The notes: generated by a model from the sequence alone, not told the origin. Shown: positions 31,962-41,859, counted from the stretch's first letter. The stretch: DNA of 64,000 nucleotides from Mycobacterium sp. ITM-2016-00318 (GCF_002968285.2 NZ_CP134400.1:248001-312000); one strand, 5' to 3'. Translations and numbers: made by a program.

Positions 31962-32723
31962 ATGACGGATAGACAGGTTCTCGCCGACCGGGCCGCCGCA
32001 CTGCTCGAACTCCATCAGCCCGGCGATCCGGTCGTGCTCCCGACGGTGTGGGACGCCTGGTCGGCGAAGCTCGCCGTCGACAGCGGCTTTTCGGCGCTGA
32101 CGGTCGGCAGCCACCCGCTTGCCGACTCGGTGGGCAAGGCCGACCGCGAGGGGATGACGTTCGACGACGTCTGCACCCGCATCGCGCAGATCACCGCCGC
32201 CGTCGATGTTCCGGTGTCGGTCGACATCGAGTCCGGCTACGGACAGGAGGCCGGCCGTCTGATCGACGGCCTGCTCGGTGCCGGCGCGGTCGGGCTGAAC
32301 ATCGAGGACACCGTGCACGGCGAGGGCGGCCGGTTGCGGGCCTCGGCCGAACACGCCGAGGTGGTCGGCGCCCTGCGGGCGGCCGCAGACGCGGCGGGCG
32401 TGCACGTGGTCGTCAACGCGCGCACCGATCTGTTCCTGAGGCAGGACGGCGACGAGTCCGACCGCGTCGACAGGGCGGTGGCACGGCTGAAGGAGGCTGC
32501 AGGGGCAGGCGCGGATGTGTTGTACCCGGTCGGGCGTCACGAGCCGGATGTGCTGCGGCACTTGACGTCGGAGCTACCGCTTCCGGTCAACGCGATCGCA
32601 TTACCGGACAAGGACGATCCATCGTCCTTCGGTCCTCTCGGCGTCGGCAGGATCAGCTTCGGCCCGTTCCTGCAGGCGACGCTGTCCGCACATGCGAAAG
32701 AGGTCCTGGCCCGCTGGGGGTAG
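31962..32723 (+). CDS. Isocitrate lyase/PEP mutase superfamily protein (Rv1998c-like)
   Basis: A 253-residue TIM-barrel protein. It has the superfamily signatures VLPTVWDAWSAKLAVDSGF, VSVDIESGYG (metal-binding acidic residues) and LNIEDTVHG. It lacks the KKCGH active-site loop of isocitrate lyase, so it is more likely a PEP mutase, phosphonopyruvate- or oxaloacetate-type lyase. The substrate is not clear. ATG at 31962 with GGAAGGA 4-10 bases upstream. It is divergent from sdh1 across a shared CRP-type site, which could tie its expression to carbon status. Confidence 0.8.
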   Translation: MTDRQVLADRAAALLELHQPGDPVVLPTVWDAWSAKLAVDSGFSALTVGSHPLADSVGKADREGMTFDDVCTRIAQITAAVDVPVSVDIESGYGQEAGRLIDGLLGAGAVGLNIEDTVHGEGGRLRASAEHAEVVGALRAAADAAGVHVVVNARTDLFLRQDGDESDRVDRAVARLKEAAGAGADVLYPVGRHEPDVLRHLTSELPLPVNAIALPDKDDPSSFGPLGVGRISFGPFLQATLSAHAKEVLARWG

Positions 32724-32808
32724 CGCTACGGTGCGCCGATGTTGCGCACCGGAGTACGACGGCGCGGTGTTCAAGAACGGTTTGGCGCGCTGCCGCTAGC
32801 ATTCCCCG

Positions 32809-33174
32809 GTGCCCGCTTCCGACCACGACCCCGAACACTGGTCCAACCGGCCCGCGACGATATTCGCCGCCGGTGCGGCCGCGGTGTTGTTGATCGGGGT
32901 TCTGGTGTTCGCGGTGATGCGCACATCGGAGGGCTCGTCGGAGCCGCCGGGCACCATCGTCACGCCGTCGAGCAGCGCGCCGTCGAGCGCGTACACGACG
33001 TCCTCGACCACGACGACCACGTACACGACCCCTGCCCCGCAGACCAGCGATCAGGACCTGCCTCCTGCCGTGCCGTCGACCTCCGACACCGGACCGCCGG
33101 CACCCACTACCGAGGACACCCCAGACCTCGGTACGGTCACCGAGACGGCCAGTTTGCTACCCCCTCCGCCGTAA
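32809..33174 (+). CDS. Single-pass membrane protein with Ser/Thr/Pro-rich exported tail
   Basis: 121 residues. A short polar N-terminus is followed by one helix (about residues 17-38, IFAAGAAAVLLIGVLVF). An outside tail rich in Ser, Thr and Pro follows, with a run STTTTTYTT, ending in PPPP. Such tails in mycobacteria are often cell-wall-facing and may be mannosylated. Start GTG at 32809; no strong ribosome site. No enzyme domain is visible and I do not recognise a function. Confidence 0.65.
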   Translation: MPASDHDPEHWSNRPATIFAAGAAAVLLIGVLVFAVMRTSEGSSEPPGTIVTPSSSAPSSAYTTSSTTTTTYTTPAPQTSDQDLPPAVPSTSDTGPPAPTTEDTPDLGTVTETASLLPPPP

Positions 33175-33213
33175 GGGCCTCCAATACGCCGCGCCGTCAC
33201 TTAGGCTGGCGAT

Positions 33214-33714
33214 ATGCGAACGTCGACTCGCCGTATGACAAGCGTTATGGCCGCGGTCGGTTTGATCGGGGTGGGATTCGGAACCGGATCGGCGACGGCC
33301 GACGTGGCCAATGGCGGAACGGCTCCCATGAGGCAGGTCTACCGGTCGTGTGATTTCAGTGTCGCCAAGTACGTCGACGCCAGCGGCTACGGGTCCGGTC
33401 ATGCAACGATCGGCACGGGCGGAAGCGGCACCGTGACCGCCGACGTCTTCCTGATGATCGGTAGGCCCAACACCCCGTACCAGGTGCGGCTCATCCAGGG
33501 TCCGCGGCCGGGCTCCCAAACCTGCAATGCCGGCGACCCCGGGGTCATGAGCGCGGTGCTGAACACCGACGGCAACGGGACCGGCTCGGTGACTCTGCGA
33601 GACGCCGTGCGCTCCGGTGCGACCAATGCGTGGGTGTTCGTCGACGGCCCACCGGATCCGGGTGAGATCCGCGGCGAGTTCTACACCTCCGAGGTCCTCA
33701 CCAGCCTGCAGTAG
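33214..33714 (+). CDS. Secreted protein of unknown function
   Basis: A 166-residue exported protein with a signal peptide (about residues 1-29, ending SATADVA). The mature part is rich in Gly and Thr with predicted beta strands and includes two cysteines (YRSCDF and SQTCNAGD) that may pair. The repeated pattern of VTADVFLM, YQVRLIQG and AWVFVDGPPDPGEIRGEFY suggests a beta-sandwich. No catalytic motif was seen. ATG at 33214; it is followed by a GC hairpin and then nirB. Confidence 0.7.
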   Translation: MRTSTRRMTSVMAAVGLIGVGFGTGSATADVANGGTAPMRQVYRSCDFSVAKYVDASGYGSGHATIGTGGSGTVTADVFLMIGRPNTPYQVRLIQGPRPGSQTCNAGDPGVMSAVLNTDGNGTGSVTLRDAVRSGATNAWVFVDGPPDPGEIRGEFYTSEVLTSLQ

Positions 33715-33731
33715 CCCGCGAGTGCGCCTCA

Positions 33732-33753
33732 CACCGGCCGCGTCGAGCCGGTG
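33732..33753 (+). terminator. Possible hairpin terminator before nirB
   Basis: CACCGGC and GCCGGTG form a perfect 7-bp stem with an 8-base loop, 18 bases after the secreted-protein stop. No T run follows, so it is a weak terminator candidate; it might instead be part of the nirB leader. Confidence 0.3.
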
Positions 33754-33820
33754 AGAACACCGTGATGGGGGCGTCACACGAGGCGACATGGCGGCAATGT
33801 CGGCTGCCTAGCCTCGGGTC

Positions 33821-36397
33821 ATGGCGTCAGATTCCACACCCGCCCGGCATGTCGTGGTGGTCGGTCACGGCATGGTCGGCCACCGGTTCGTCGAGGCGAT
33901 GCGCGCGCGGGACACCGCGGCGTCGTGGCGGATCACCGTGCTGGCGGAAGAGGCCGATGCCGCATACGACCGCGTCGGCCTCACCGGATACACCGAACAC
34001 TGGGACCGCACCAGGCTCGCGCTGCCCGGCAACGACTACCGGGGCGACGATCTCGTCGAGGTTCGACTCGGTGCCCGAGTGTCCGAGATCGACCGCGAGG
34101 CGAAGTCCGTCGTCACCGCCGACGGTGCACGCGTCGACTACGACGCGCTCGTGCTCGCGACGGGCTCGTCTGCGTTCGTCCCCCCGGTGCCCGGCCGCGA
34201 CCTGCCTGCCTGCCACGTCTATCGCACGCTCGACGATCTCGATGCGATCCGGGCCGACGCCGAACGCGCCAAGCGCAACACCGATACGCCGGCGGGGGTG
34301 GTGATCGGTGGGGGCCTGCTCGGTCTCGAGGCCGCCAACGCGCTTCGCTCGTTCGGTCTGCGTGCCCACGTCGTCGAGATGGCGCCGCGGCTGATGGCCC
34401 AGCAGTTGGACGAGGCGGGCGGCGCGCTGCTGAGCCGGATGATCGGCGACCTCGGCATCACGGTGCACACCGGTTCGAGCACCGATGCGATCCGGCCCGC
34501 GCAACGCAACAGGCCCGTTCGGCGATCAGCCGAGACGGAGGCGATGGCGGTGGTGCTCGGTGACGGCACCGTCATCGACGCGGGCGTGGTGATCTTCGCC
34601 GCGGGCGTCCGTCCGCGCGACGAGCTGGCCCGCGACGCCGGACTCGACATCGCCGACCGAGGCGGCGTGCTCACCGATAGCTCCTGTGCCACAGCGGATT
34701 CCAGCATCTACGCCATCGGCGAGGTGGCCGCGATCGGCGGTCGCTGCTACGGCCTCGTCGGACCGGGCTACACCAGCGCGGAAGTCGTCGCGGACCGGCT
34801 GCTCGGCGGTGCGGCGGAGTTCGGAGAAGCGGATTTGTCGACCAAGCTCAAGCTGCTCGGCGTCGACGTGGCGAGTTTCGGCGACGCGATGGGTGCCACG
34901 CCGAACTGCCTCGAAGTTGCCGTCAACGACGCCGTCAACCAGACGTACGCCAAACTCGTGCTGTCCGACGACGCCAAGACGCTGCTCGGCGGCATCCTGG
35001 TGGGCGATGCGTCGGCCTACGGCATTCTGCGCCCGATGGTCGGCGAACCGCTGCCCGGCGACCCGATGGCCCTGATAACACCGTCCGGAACCGACGGCGG
35101 CAGTGCGGCGTTGGGAGTGGGCGCGCTGCCCACCGGTGCGCAGATCTGCTCGTGCAACAACGTCACGAAGGGCGATCTCACCGAGGCCATCGCCGGCGGC
35201 TGCTGCGATGTGCCCGCGCTGAAGGCATGCACGCAGGCCGGCACGTCCTGCGGGTCGTGCGTACCGCTGCTCAAGCAGTTGTTGGAGGCCGAGGGTGTTG
35301 AGCAGTCCAAGGCGCTGTGCGAACACTTCAGCCAGTCACGAGCCGAACTGTACGAGATCATCGCGGTCACCTCGGTCCGGACGTTCTCCGCACTCATCGA
35401 TCGCTTCGGTAGCGGAAAGGGTTGCGACATATGCAAACCCGCCGTCGCGTCTATTCTGGCCTCGACGAGCTCCGAGCACATCCTCGACGGTGAGCTGGCG
35501 TCGCTGCAGGACAGCAACGATCACTTCCTCGCCAATATCCAGCGCAACGGCAGCTATTCGATCGTGCCGCGGGTGCCCGGCGGGGACATCACGCCGGAGC
35601 AGCTGATCCTGATCGGCGAGATCGCAAGGGATTTCGACCTCTACACCAAGATCACCGGCGGTCAGCGCATCGACATGTTCGGCGCCCGCGTCGACCAGCT
35701 GCCGGAGATCTGGCGCCGCCTCGTCGACGGTGGGATGGAATCCGGGCACGCCTACGGCAAGGCACTGCGCACGGTGAAGAGCTGTGTCGGCAGCGATTGG
35801 TGCCGGTACGGGCAACAGGATTCGGTGCAGATGGCGATCGGTCTCGAACTCCGTTACCGAGGGCTGCGGGCCCCGCACAAGATCAAGATGGGGGTATCCG
35901 GTTGTGCGCGCGAGTGCGCGGAGGCGCGCAGCAAGGACGTGGGCGTCATCGCCACCGAGAACGGGTGGAACCTCTATGTCGGTGGCAACGGCGGGATGAC
36001 CCCGAGGCACGCGGAGCTGCTCGCGGGCGACCTCGATGATGAAACGCTGGTCCGCTACATCGACCGGTTCCTGATGTTCTACATCCGCACCGCAGATCGG
36101 CTGCAACGCACCGCACCGTGGGTCGAGCAACTCGACGGCGGCCTTGATCACCTGCGCGACGTGGTCTGCAACGACTCCCTCGGACTGGCCGCGGACTTCG
36201 AAGAAGAGATGGCGCGCCATGTCGCGGGGTACGCCTGTGAATGGAAGGGCGTGCTGGACGATCCCGACAAGCTGTCGCGGTTCGTCTCGTTCGTCAACGC
36301 ACCGGACGCGCCCGACCCCACCGTCACGTTCACCGAGCGAAAGGGCCGCATCGTGCCGATGCCCATGCCGACAGTGCGGAAGGGTGCCGAAACATGA
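33821..36397 (+). CDS. nirB: NADH-dependent nitrite reductase large subunit
   Basis: An 858-residue assimilatory nitrite reductase, matching Rv0252. Domains: FAD/NADH oxidoreductase (VVVVGHGMVGHRF at the start; GVVIGGGLLGLEAANAL near residue 160), a BFD-like [2Fe-2S] region (CSCNNV ... CGSC near 440-480), a second BFD-like part (GKGCDICKP), and the sulfite/nitrite-reductase core. The sirohaem/[4Fe-4S] cysteines lie in KSCVGSDWC (near 655) and SGCARECAEA (near 695). It reduces nitrite to ammonia in the cytosol. The stop overlaps nirD by four bases. Regulation by NnaR, encoded nearby, is known for M. smegmatis. Confidence 0.95.
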   Translation: MASDSTPARHVVVVGHGMVGHRFVEAMRARDTAASWRITVLAEEADAAYDRVGLTGYTEHWDRTRLALPGNDYRGDDLVEVRLGARVSEIDREAKSVVTADGARVDYDALVLATGSSAFVPPVPGRDLPACHVYRTLDDLDAIRADAERAKRNTDTPAGVVIGGGLLGLEAANALRSFGLRAHVVEMAPRLMAQQLDEAGGALLSRMIGDLGITVHTGSSTDAIRPAQRNRPVRRSAETEAMAVVLGDGTVIDAGVVIFAAGVRPRDELARDAGLDIADRGGVLTDSSCATADSSIYAIGEVAAIGGRCYGLVGPGYTSAEVVADRLLGGAAEFGEADLSTKLKLLGVDVASFGDAMGATPNCLEVAVNDAVNQTYAKLVLSDDAKTLLGGILVGDASAYGILRPMVGEPLPGDPMALITPSGTDGGSAALGVGALPTGAQICSCNNVTKGDLTEAIAGGCCDVPALKACTQAGTSCGSCVPLLKQLLEAEGVEQSKALCEHFSQSRAELYEIIAVTSVRTFSALIDRFGSGKGCDICKPAVASILASTSSEHILDGELASLQDSNDHFLANIQRNGSYSIVPRVPGGDITPEQLILIGEIARDFDLYTKITGGQRIDMFGARVDQLPEIWRRLVDGGMESGHAYGKALRTVKSCVGSDWCRYGQQDSVQMAIGLELRYRGLRAPHKIKMGVSGCARECAEARSKDVGVIATENGWNLYVGGNGGMTPRHAELLAGDLDDETLVRYIDRFLMFYIRTADRLQRTAPWVEQLDGGLDHLRDVVCNDSLGLAADFEEEMARHVAGYACEWKGVLDDPDKLSRFVSFVNAPDAPDPTVTFTERKGRIVPMPMPTVRKGAET

Positions 36398-36741
36398 GCC
36401 TGGTCAACGATATTGGAGTATGGCTGCCGGCGTGCGCCTACGACCGCCTCATCCCGTGTCGTGGAGTCGGCGTGCTGTTGCCCGATGGAGCGCAGGCCGC
36501 TCTCTTCCGCCTCGATGACGGCACTGTGCACGCCATCGGCAACATCGACCCGTTCTCCGGCGCGGCGGTGATGTCGCGGGGCATCGTCGGCGATCGCGGC
36601 GGCAGGGCCACCGTTGCGTCGCCGATCAAGAAGCAGGCGTTCGCGCTCGATGACGGCACCTGTCTGGATACGCCCGATGTCGTCCTTGCGGTGTACCGGA
36701 CCCGCGTCACCGCCGACGGCGTGGTGGAAATCTGCGCTTGA
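36394..36741 (+). CDS. nirD: Nitrite reductase small subunit
   Basis: 115 residues with the Rieske-like fold of NirD; it lacks the Cys/His cluster ligands of true Rieske proteins, as is usual for this subunit. It partners NirB. The ATG overlaps the nirB stop (ATGA), so translation is coupled. Confidence 0.92.
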   Translation: MSLVNDIGVWLPACAYDRLIPCRGVGVLLPDGAQAALFRLDDGTVHAIGNIDPFSGAAVMSRGIVGDRGGRATVASPIKKQAFALDDGTCLDTPDVVLAVYRTRVTADGVVEICA

Positions 36742-36786
36742 CGACAGTTCGGTTTGCCCGTGGGCAGTTGGTGGTAACCAGCACCC

Positions 36787-37062
36787 ATGTCCCAGGACTG
36801 CATCGCGTCAGCCCAGAGGCGATCCGCACGCAGGTACGGACGTGCGGACGTGATCCATGATGCAACTACGCTGCTCATGGAGCGTTTCGATCTTGACGCC
36901 GGCCAGGCGGTCGCGCAGCTTGTGAGGGTGTCGAAACGTCAGAACGACTCCATCGAGGCGGCCGCGCGCATGTGCGTCGACGCCCAACTACGCGGCCAGC
37001 CGTATCCGCGCGCGCTTGAACCGGTTGGCGATGAGCCGAACCATCGCAGGATGGTCGCCTAG
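36787..37062 (+). CDS. Stand-alone ANTAR-domain protein
   Basis: A 91-residue protein consisting almost wholly of an ANTAR helical domain (residues about 20-70: VIHDATTLLMERFDLDAGQA, then LVRVSKRQNDSIEAAA). ANTAR proteins bind paired hairpins in leader RNA and prevent termination; NasR of Klebsiella does this for nitrate/nitrite assimilation genes. There is no receiver or GAF sensor here. It follows nirD by 45 bases, so it may share the nirBD transcript. Its last 75 bases overlap the end of the opposite-strand sirohydrochlorin gene. Confidence 0.75.
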   Translation: MSQDCIASAQRRSARRYGRADVIHDATTLLMERFDLDAGQAVAQLVRVSKRQNDSIEAAARMCVDAQLRGQPYPRALEPVGDEPNHRRMVA

Positions 37063-37675
37063 CGGCTCGGCGACACGGTCGGCTCCGCTGGCGCGTAGCC
37101 GATCTTGAAACAGGCCGTCCGCCAACAGGTACGACGCCAGCACGACGCGGCGCGCACCGTCGCGGCGCAATGCCGCCACTGCATCGGCGACCGCGGGCGC
37201 TCCGGTGGCGGCGTAGGCGAGTTCGACGCGATCGCCGATCGTCGCCGACAGCGTTGCCGCGGTGCGCCTGAGATCCGACTGGGCATGCGCATCCGATGTG
37301 CCCGCGGCGGCGAGCAGCACGGTGTCGCCGGGCCGCCACCCACATTCGACGAGGCGTTGTGACAGCACCTGCACCGTGCCGGCGCACGGGCCGAGGGGGG
37401 GCGGTGACCGTCACGGCCCGGTGACCGCTCGAAGCGACGTGGGCGGGCAGGTCGACCCTGACGTGGTAGCCGCTGGCCAGGAACGCCGGAACGACCGTCA
37501 CCGGCGCGTCGGCTGGCAGCGCGCGGAGCACCTCCTGCGGTGTCGGTCCGAGAACGTCGACGAACGCGACATGAACCGGCCGGTGCAGCAACTCGGCCAC
37601 TCGTTCGGCCAACTGGGCGACCATCGTGACGCCCTCCGCTTTCCGTGTGCCGTGGGCGACCAGCAGGTAGCTCAT
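36988..37675 (-). pseudogene. Sirohydrochlorin chelatase-like gene with a frameshift (Rv0259c-like)
   Basis: The first part (from ATG 37675) reads SYLLVAHGTRKAEGVTMVAQ and LPADAPVTVVPAFLASGYH, a CbiX/SirB chelatase half. After VTVTAP the frame shifts; the rest (RPGDTVLLAAAGTSDAHA, VVLASYLLADGLF) continues in the next frame to 36988. The break falls in a run of seven Gs at 37395-37401. Six Gs would give one 228-residue protein reading TAPLGPCAGTVQVLSQR across the junction. The enzyme would insert iron or cobalt into sirohydrochlorin; iron insertion gives the sirohaem that NirB needs. The start overlaps the nnaR stop by four bases. It may be a sequencing error, a true mutation or a slippery tract. 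Confidence 0.8.
37395..37401. repeat. Seven-G tract at the frameshift site
   Basis: A run of seven Gs on the plus strand (Cs in the coding strand) where the two parts of the chelatase gene meet. One base fewer restores a single reading frame. Confidence 0.85.
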
Positions 37676-38820
37676 CGCGCCGGCGCCTGCGATTCGTCGA
37701 TGGGCAGCCGGTAGCCGCGCTTGACCACCGTCGAGACGATGCTCTTGTCGCCAAGGGCTGTTCGCAGTCGCAGCACGGCGGTCTCGACGGCATGCGTGTC
37801 GGTGCCCGTGCCGGGTAGCGCGCGCAGCAGATCGGCCCTGCTGACGACGCAGCCCGGTCGGTGGGCGAGCGCGCGCAGCGTCGCCATGCCCGCAGGGGAC
37901 ACCTCCTTGACCGCGCCGTCCACCACGACGCACGTACCGCGGATCTCCAGCCTGTGCCCGGCAACGTGCATCGTCCGCGACTGCAGCAGCGGCAACTCGT
38001 CGGTGATGTGGCGCGCGAGGGCGCCGAGCCGCATCCGCTCCGGTGCCGACGTCGGCACACCCAACCGCACAAGCGGCCTGGCGGTGACCGGTCCGACGCA
38101 CATCGCATGGACGTTGGTGCGCAGCGCGGTGAGCACGCCGTCTTCGATGCCCATCTCGGCGGCGCGCATCAGCACGGCCGCGACCGCGGGTGCCGACGTG
38201 AAGCTCACCGCATCGAACTTCTCCTCGGCGATGCCCGCCACCAGTTGGTCGAAGTCGCCGTCGCGGCGCACCGGAGTCCAGCGATACACCCGGATTGGCA
38301 CCACGTCGGCGCCTGCGCTGCGCAGCTCGTCGAGGAACTCGGGGAACGGGTCCCAGTCCGCGGTGGCCCCGTGCAGCTGAACCGCGATGCGCTGACCGGA
38401 GATGCCGCCCTCGACCAGATAGTGCAGCACCTCCCGCGACGACTCTGACTCCGGCGACCATTCCTCCGGCAGACCCGCGGCGCGCAACGCCCCTGTCGCC
38501 TTCGGCCCGCGCGACACGATGCGGGCCTTTCCCAGTGCCGTGATGAGGTGGCCGGCCATGCCCCATCCGTCGGCGGCGGCGACCCAGCCGCGGAAGCCGA
38601 TCCCCGTGGTGGCGATCACGATGTCGGGTGGCGTCTCGATGAGCGCCTCGGTGTGCACCCTCAGTTCCTCGTCGTCGGGTAGCGGCACCATCTCGATCGC
38701 CGCTGCGCTGGTCACGGTCGCCCCGCGCTTGCGCAGCAGTGCACTCAACTCGTCGGCACGGCGGGCAGAGGTCACCGCCACCCGAAATCCGGTGAGCGGT
38801 GCCCAGTCGGGCTCACTCAT
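37672..38820 (-). CDS. nnaR: NnaR: HemD-like orphan regulator of nitrate/nitrite assimilation
   Basis: 382 residues with two parts. The first, about 1-265, has the uroporphyrinogen-III synthase (HemD) fold with GFRVAVTSARRADELSALL and VSFTSAPAVAAVL. The C-terminal part, about 285-375, is an OmpR-type winged helix (LRALAHRPGCVVSRADLLRA, SIVSTVVKRGYRLP). It corresponds to Rv0260c and to M. smegmatis NnaR, which activates nirBD and the nitrate/nitrite transporter and is needed for growth on nitrate or nitrite. Its position near nirBD and a chelatase gene fits this. It starts the unit that continues into the frameshifted chelatase. Confidence 0.9.
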   Translation of the reverse strand: MSEPDWAPLTGFRVAVTSARRADELSALLRKRGATVTSAAAIEMVPLPDDEELRVHTEALIETPPDIVIATTGIGFRGWVAAADGWGMAGHLITALGKARIVSRGPKATGALRAAGLPEEWSPESESSREVLHYLVEGGISGQRIAVQLHGATADWDPFPEFLDELRSAGADVVPIRVYRWTPVRRDGDFDQLVAGIAEEKFDAVSFTSAPAVAAVLMRAAEMGIEDGVLTALRTNVHAMCVGPVTARPLVRLGVPTSAPERMRLGALARHITDELPLLQSRTMHVAGHRLEIRGTCVVVDGAVKEVSPAGMATLRALAHRPGCVVSRADLLRALPGTGTDTHAVETAVLRLRTALGDKSIVSTVVKRGYRLPIDESQAPAR

Positions 38821-38935
38821 GGGTCCAGTGTTTGCAGGTTGTGTTTCCGGGCGATTAACCGGCTATTGCGCCCCCATGTCACCGCTCGGGACGCCGGTGA
38901 ATTTCGTCTCACCGCCGCGGCTCATGGGTGTCAGT

Positions 38936-39727
38936 TCAGTCGACGCGGTGCGCGTGCACCACGGTGAACGGCAGGTGTACCTCATCGCCGTCGAGCAGAT
39001 CTGCGATGGTCTCGAATCGGGCCCTGACCTTCTGCATCTGCTCGAATGTCTCCGGCGGCATCTGCTCGACCATGTCCTGCGGGAACTCGTCACCGGCACT
39101 GCCGAAGCCGGCTGCGCTGGCCAGATAGGTTGTGGGGCCGAGGAAGTCGATCCGCCACCCGTTCGCGGTCAAGGTGTCGCGGATGCTGGACTCCGACACC
39201 GAGCCGATCGGGGCGACGAGGCCGTTGACGTTGGCGTCGGAGAAGCAGTACAGGTGCCAGCGAGCACCAGGGCGCGTCGCACGGTACAGACCGGCGGCGT
39301 AGGCCTGGCGGCCGTCCTCGTCCAGACAGTGGTACAGCGCGCTGTCGACGACGGTGTCGAACCGGCCGTCGTAGCCGGTCAGGTTGGTGGCGTCGGCGAC
39401 GTCGAAATCCACCGAGACACCGGCAAGGCCGGCGCGCTCGCGGGCCTGCTCGATCGCTGCGGGCGATCCGTCGAGCGCCGTGACGGAGTGTCCGCGCGAC
39501 GCGAGGAAGATCGCGTTGTCTCCGAGGCCGCAGCCGATGTCGAGGACCTCGCCGCCGATGCCACCGAGCGCCTCGAGTTCCATCAGACGCGGCTGTGCCT
39601 GCTTGATGTCCCACGGCACGCCGGTGGGTTTGGGCGCGCCTTCGACGGCGGGCTCGCCGCGGTAGAGCTTGTCGAACGAATCGGTAGTCGGCTGAAAGAC
39701 GTTGGGCGTAGTCACTTCATCCAACAT
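38936..39727 (-). CDS. Class I SAM-dependent methyltransferase
   Basis: About 263 residues with the Rossmann methyltransferase motif VLDIGCGLGDNAIFLASRGH (motif I), an acidic residue in ALDGSP (motif II), and VSVDFDVADAT then FDTVVDSALYHCL (motifs III-IV). Typical of small-molecule methyltransferases of the UbiE/thiopurine type; the substrate is unknown. The start is unclear: ATG at 39727 has no clear ribosome site, while GTG at 39715 has GGATGA close before it. It sits between nnaR and aac on the same strand, with gaps that suggest separate control. Confidence 0.75.
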   Translation of the reverse strand: MLDEVTTPNVFQPTTDSFDKLYRGEPAVEGAPKPTGVPWDIKQAQPRLMELEALGGIGGEVLDIGCGLGDNAIFLASRGHSVTALDGSPAAIEQARERAGLAGVSVDFDVADATNLTGYDGRFDTVVDSALYHCLDEDGRQAYAAGLYRATRPGARWHLYCFSDANVNGLVAPIGSVSESSIRDTLTANGWRIDFLGPTTYLASAAGFGSAGDEFPQDMVEQMPPETFEQMQKVRARFETIADLLDGDEVHLPFTVVHAHRVD

Positions 39728-39734
39728 ACGCGGG

Positions 39735-40298
<564 letters not shown>

Positions 40299-40306
40299 CT
40301 ACCCCG

Positions 40307-41197
40307 TCAGGAACCGTTGCGGAAGGGCCTTCGCGGACGCGACCAGTGCAGGCGCACCGTCTGGCCGGGCCGGATCTGGGCGATCCGGTCGATGTCGGAG
40401 TCAACAACCACACCGATGACCGGATAGCCGCCGGTGACGGGATGGTCCGGCCCGAGGATGACGGGAAATCCGTTCGGCGGCACCTGAATCGCTCCTCGGG
40501 TGGCACCTTCGCTTGGCAGTTGCCGGTCGCCGTACCGGTACTCCAACGGCATCCCGACCAGGCGCATGCCGACGCGGTCGCTGCTGTTGGTGACCTGCCA
40601 GTTGGTGCGGACAAGCACGTCGGGGTCGGTGAACCAGTCGTCGCGCGGACCGGGGACCACCGACAACTCGACGACGTCGTCGGAGATCGCGGCCACCGGC
40701 GCCTGGTCGAGCTCGGGGAATTCCTCGGTGTGTTCGCCGATGGGCAGCACATCGCCCGGCTGCAGTGGCAGCGGCCCGATGGATGACATCACGTCGTAGC
40801 TACGCGAGCCCAGCACAGGCGTTACGTCGATGCCACCACGCACGCCCAGGTAGGACCGCAGCCCTGAGTGCGGAGCACCGAGAGAAATCACCTCGCCGTC
40901 GTGGGCGTAGTGAATGCTGTTGGTACCGAAAGGAACTCCATTGACGGCTGGGTCGGTATCGGCACCGGTGACGGCGATAGCCACGTCACCTCCGCGGACC
41001 CTCGCGCTGAAACCGCCGAATGTCACCTCGATGGTGGCGCGGTCGCCGGGATTGGCCACCAGCCGGTTGGCCAGCTTGTGTGCCCGGCGATCGGCGGCGC
41101 CCGACCGTGTCACGCCGAGGTGCGCCATCCCCTTGCGGCCGAGGTCCTCGACGAGTGCCAGCGGCCCGGTACGCAGAATCTCCAGGTGGGTTGTCAT
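40307..41197 (-). CDS. pxpC: 5-oxoprolinase/allophanate hydrolase subunit PxpC (KipA family, Rv0263c-like)
   Basis: 296 residues with family motifs [21 protein letters not shown] and, later, [12 protein letters not shown] and [20 protein letters not shown]. In bacteria PxpA, PxpB and PxpC form an ATP-dependent 5-oxoproline (pyroglutamate) hydrolase. PxpB lies directly upstream with an ATGA overlap; a PxpA (LamB/YcsF) gene is not in this window. The start ATG at 41197 is set by that overlap. Confidence 0.87.
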   Translation of the reverse strand: MTTHLEILRTGPLALVEDLGRKGMAHLGVTRSGAADRRAHKLANRLVANPGDRATIEVTFGGFSARVRGGDVAIAVTGADTDPAVNGVPFGTNSIHYAHDGEVISLGAPHSGLRSYLGVRGGIDVTPVLGSRSYDVMSSIGPLPLQPGDVLPIGEHTEEFPELDQAPVAAISDDVVELSVVPGPRDDWFTDPDVLVRTNWQVTNSSDRVGMRLVGMPLEYRYGDRQLPSEGATRGAIQVPPNGFPVILGPDHPVTGGYPVIGVVVDSDIDRIAQIRPGQTVRLHWSRPRRPFRNGS

Positions 41198-41859
41198 GAT
41201 GACACCTCCCGGAACTGCACCCACTTGCCGGGCGTCAACAGAGCCGGCGGCTCGCGATCGACGTCCCACAACTGCGCGGAGGTGTGACCGATCAGCTGCC
41301 AGCCACCGGGTGACTCGCGGGGGTAGACGCCGCTGAACTCACCTGCCAGCCCGACCGAGCCGACGGGCACCTTGGTGCGCGGCTCGGACCGTCGCGGCAC
41401 ATTGAGTCGCTCGTCACCGCCGATGAGATAACCGAAACCCGGTGCGAAGCCGGTGAATCCGACCCGCCACGGGGCCCGGGTGTGCGCATTGACGACCTCG
41501 CGCGCCGTCATGCCCGTCAGCTTGGCGACCTCGTCGAGGTCCTCGCCGTCGTAGACGACGTCGATCACCACGTCGGCGCGGCCGCCGCGCGGCGCGGTGG
41601 TGGCCTCCGCCAATGCCTCCTGCGGCAGCCTGAGCTTGCTGAGGTGCTGCCGTGCGGCACTCGCGTACCGCGGTCCGTCGAGCTTGACGAGCACGGTTCT
41701 CGAGGCGGGGACGATGTCGGTGACGCCGAGCAGCTCGGCGTCACGCAGAACGGCATTCCACGCCAATACCTCCGCCGTGCTGTCGAACTGGAGCAGCAGC
41801 GCCTGATCCCCGTAGTCGGTGATCGTGCCGATCACCATCGCGTCCGCTATCACGGTCAT
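41194..41859 (-). CDS. pxpB: 5-oxoprolinase subunit PxpB (KipI family, Rv0264c-like)
   Basis: 221 residues with the KipI/allophanate hydrolase subunit 1 signatures: [12 protein letters not shown] at the N-terminus, [12 protein letters not shown], and the core [19 protein letters not shown], then [20 protein letters not shown]. It pairs with PxpC. It starts with ATG at 41859 and overlaps pxpC by four bases, so the two are translated together. Confidence 0.87.
   Translation of the reverse strand: MTVIADAMVIGTITDYGDQALLLQFDSTAEVLAWNAVLRDAELLGVTDIVPASRTVLVKLDGPRYASAARQHLSKLRLPQEALAEATTAPRGGRADVVIDVVYDGEDLDEVAKLTGMTAREVVNAHTRAPWRVGFTGFAPGFGYLIGGDERLNVPRRSEPRTKVPVGSVGLAGEFSGVYPRESPGGWQLIGHTSAQLWDVDREPPALLTPGKWVQFREVSS

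Noticed and set aside
33715..33820. A GlnR box upstream of nirB
   Set aside because: AC dinucleotides are present but the spacing does not fit AC-N9-AC, so the site is not supported.
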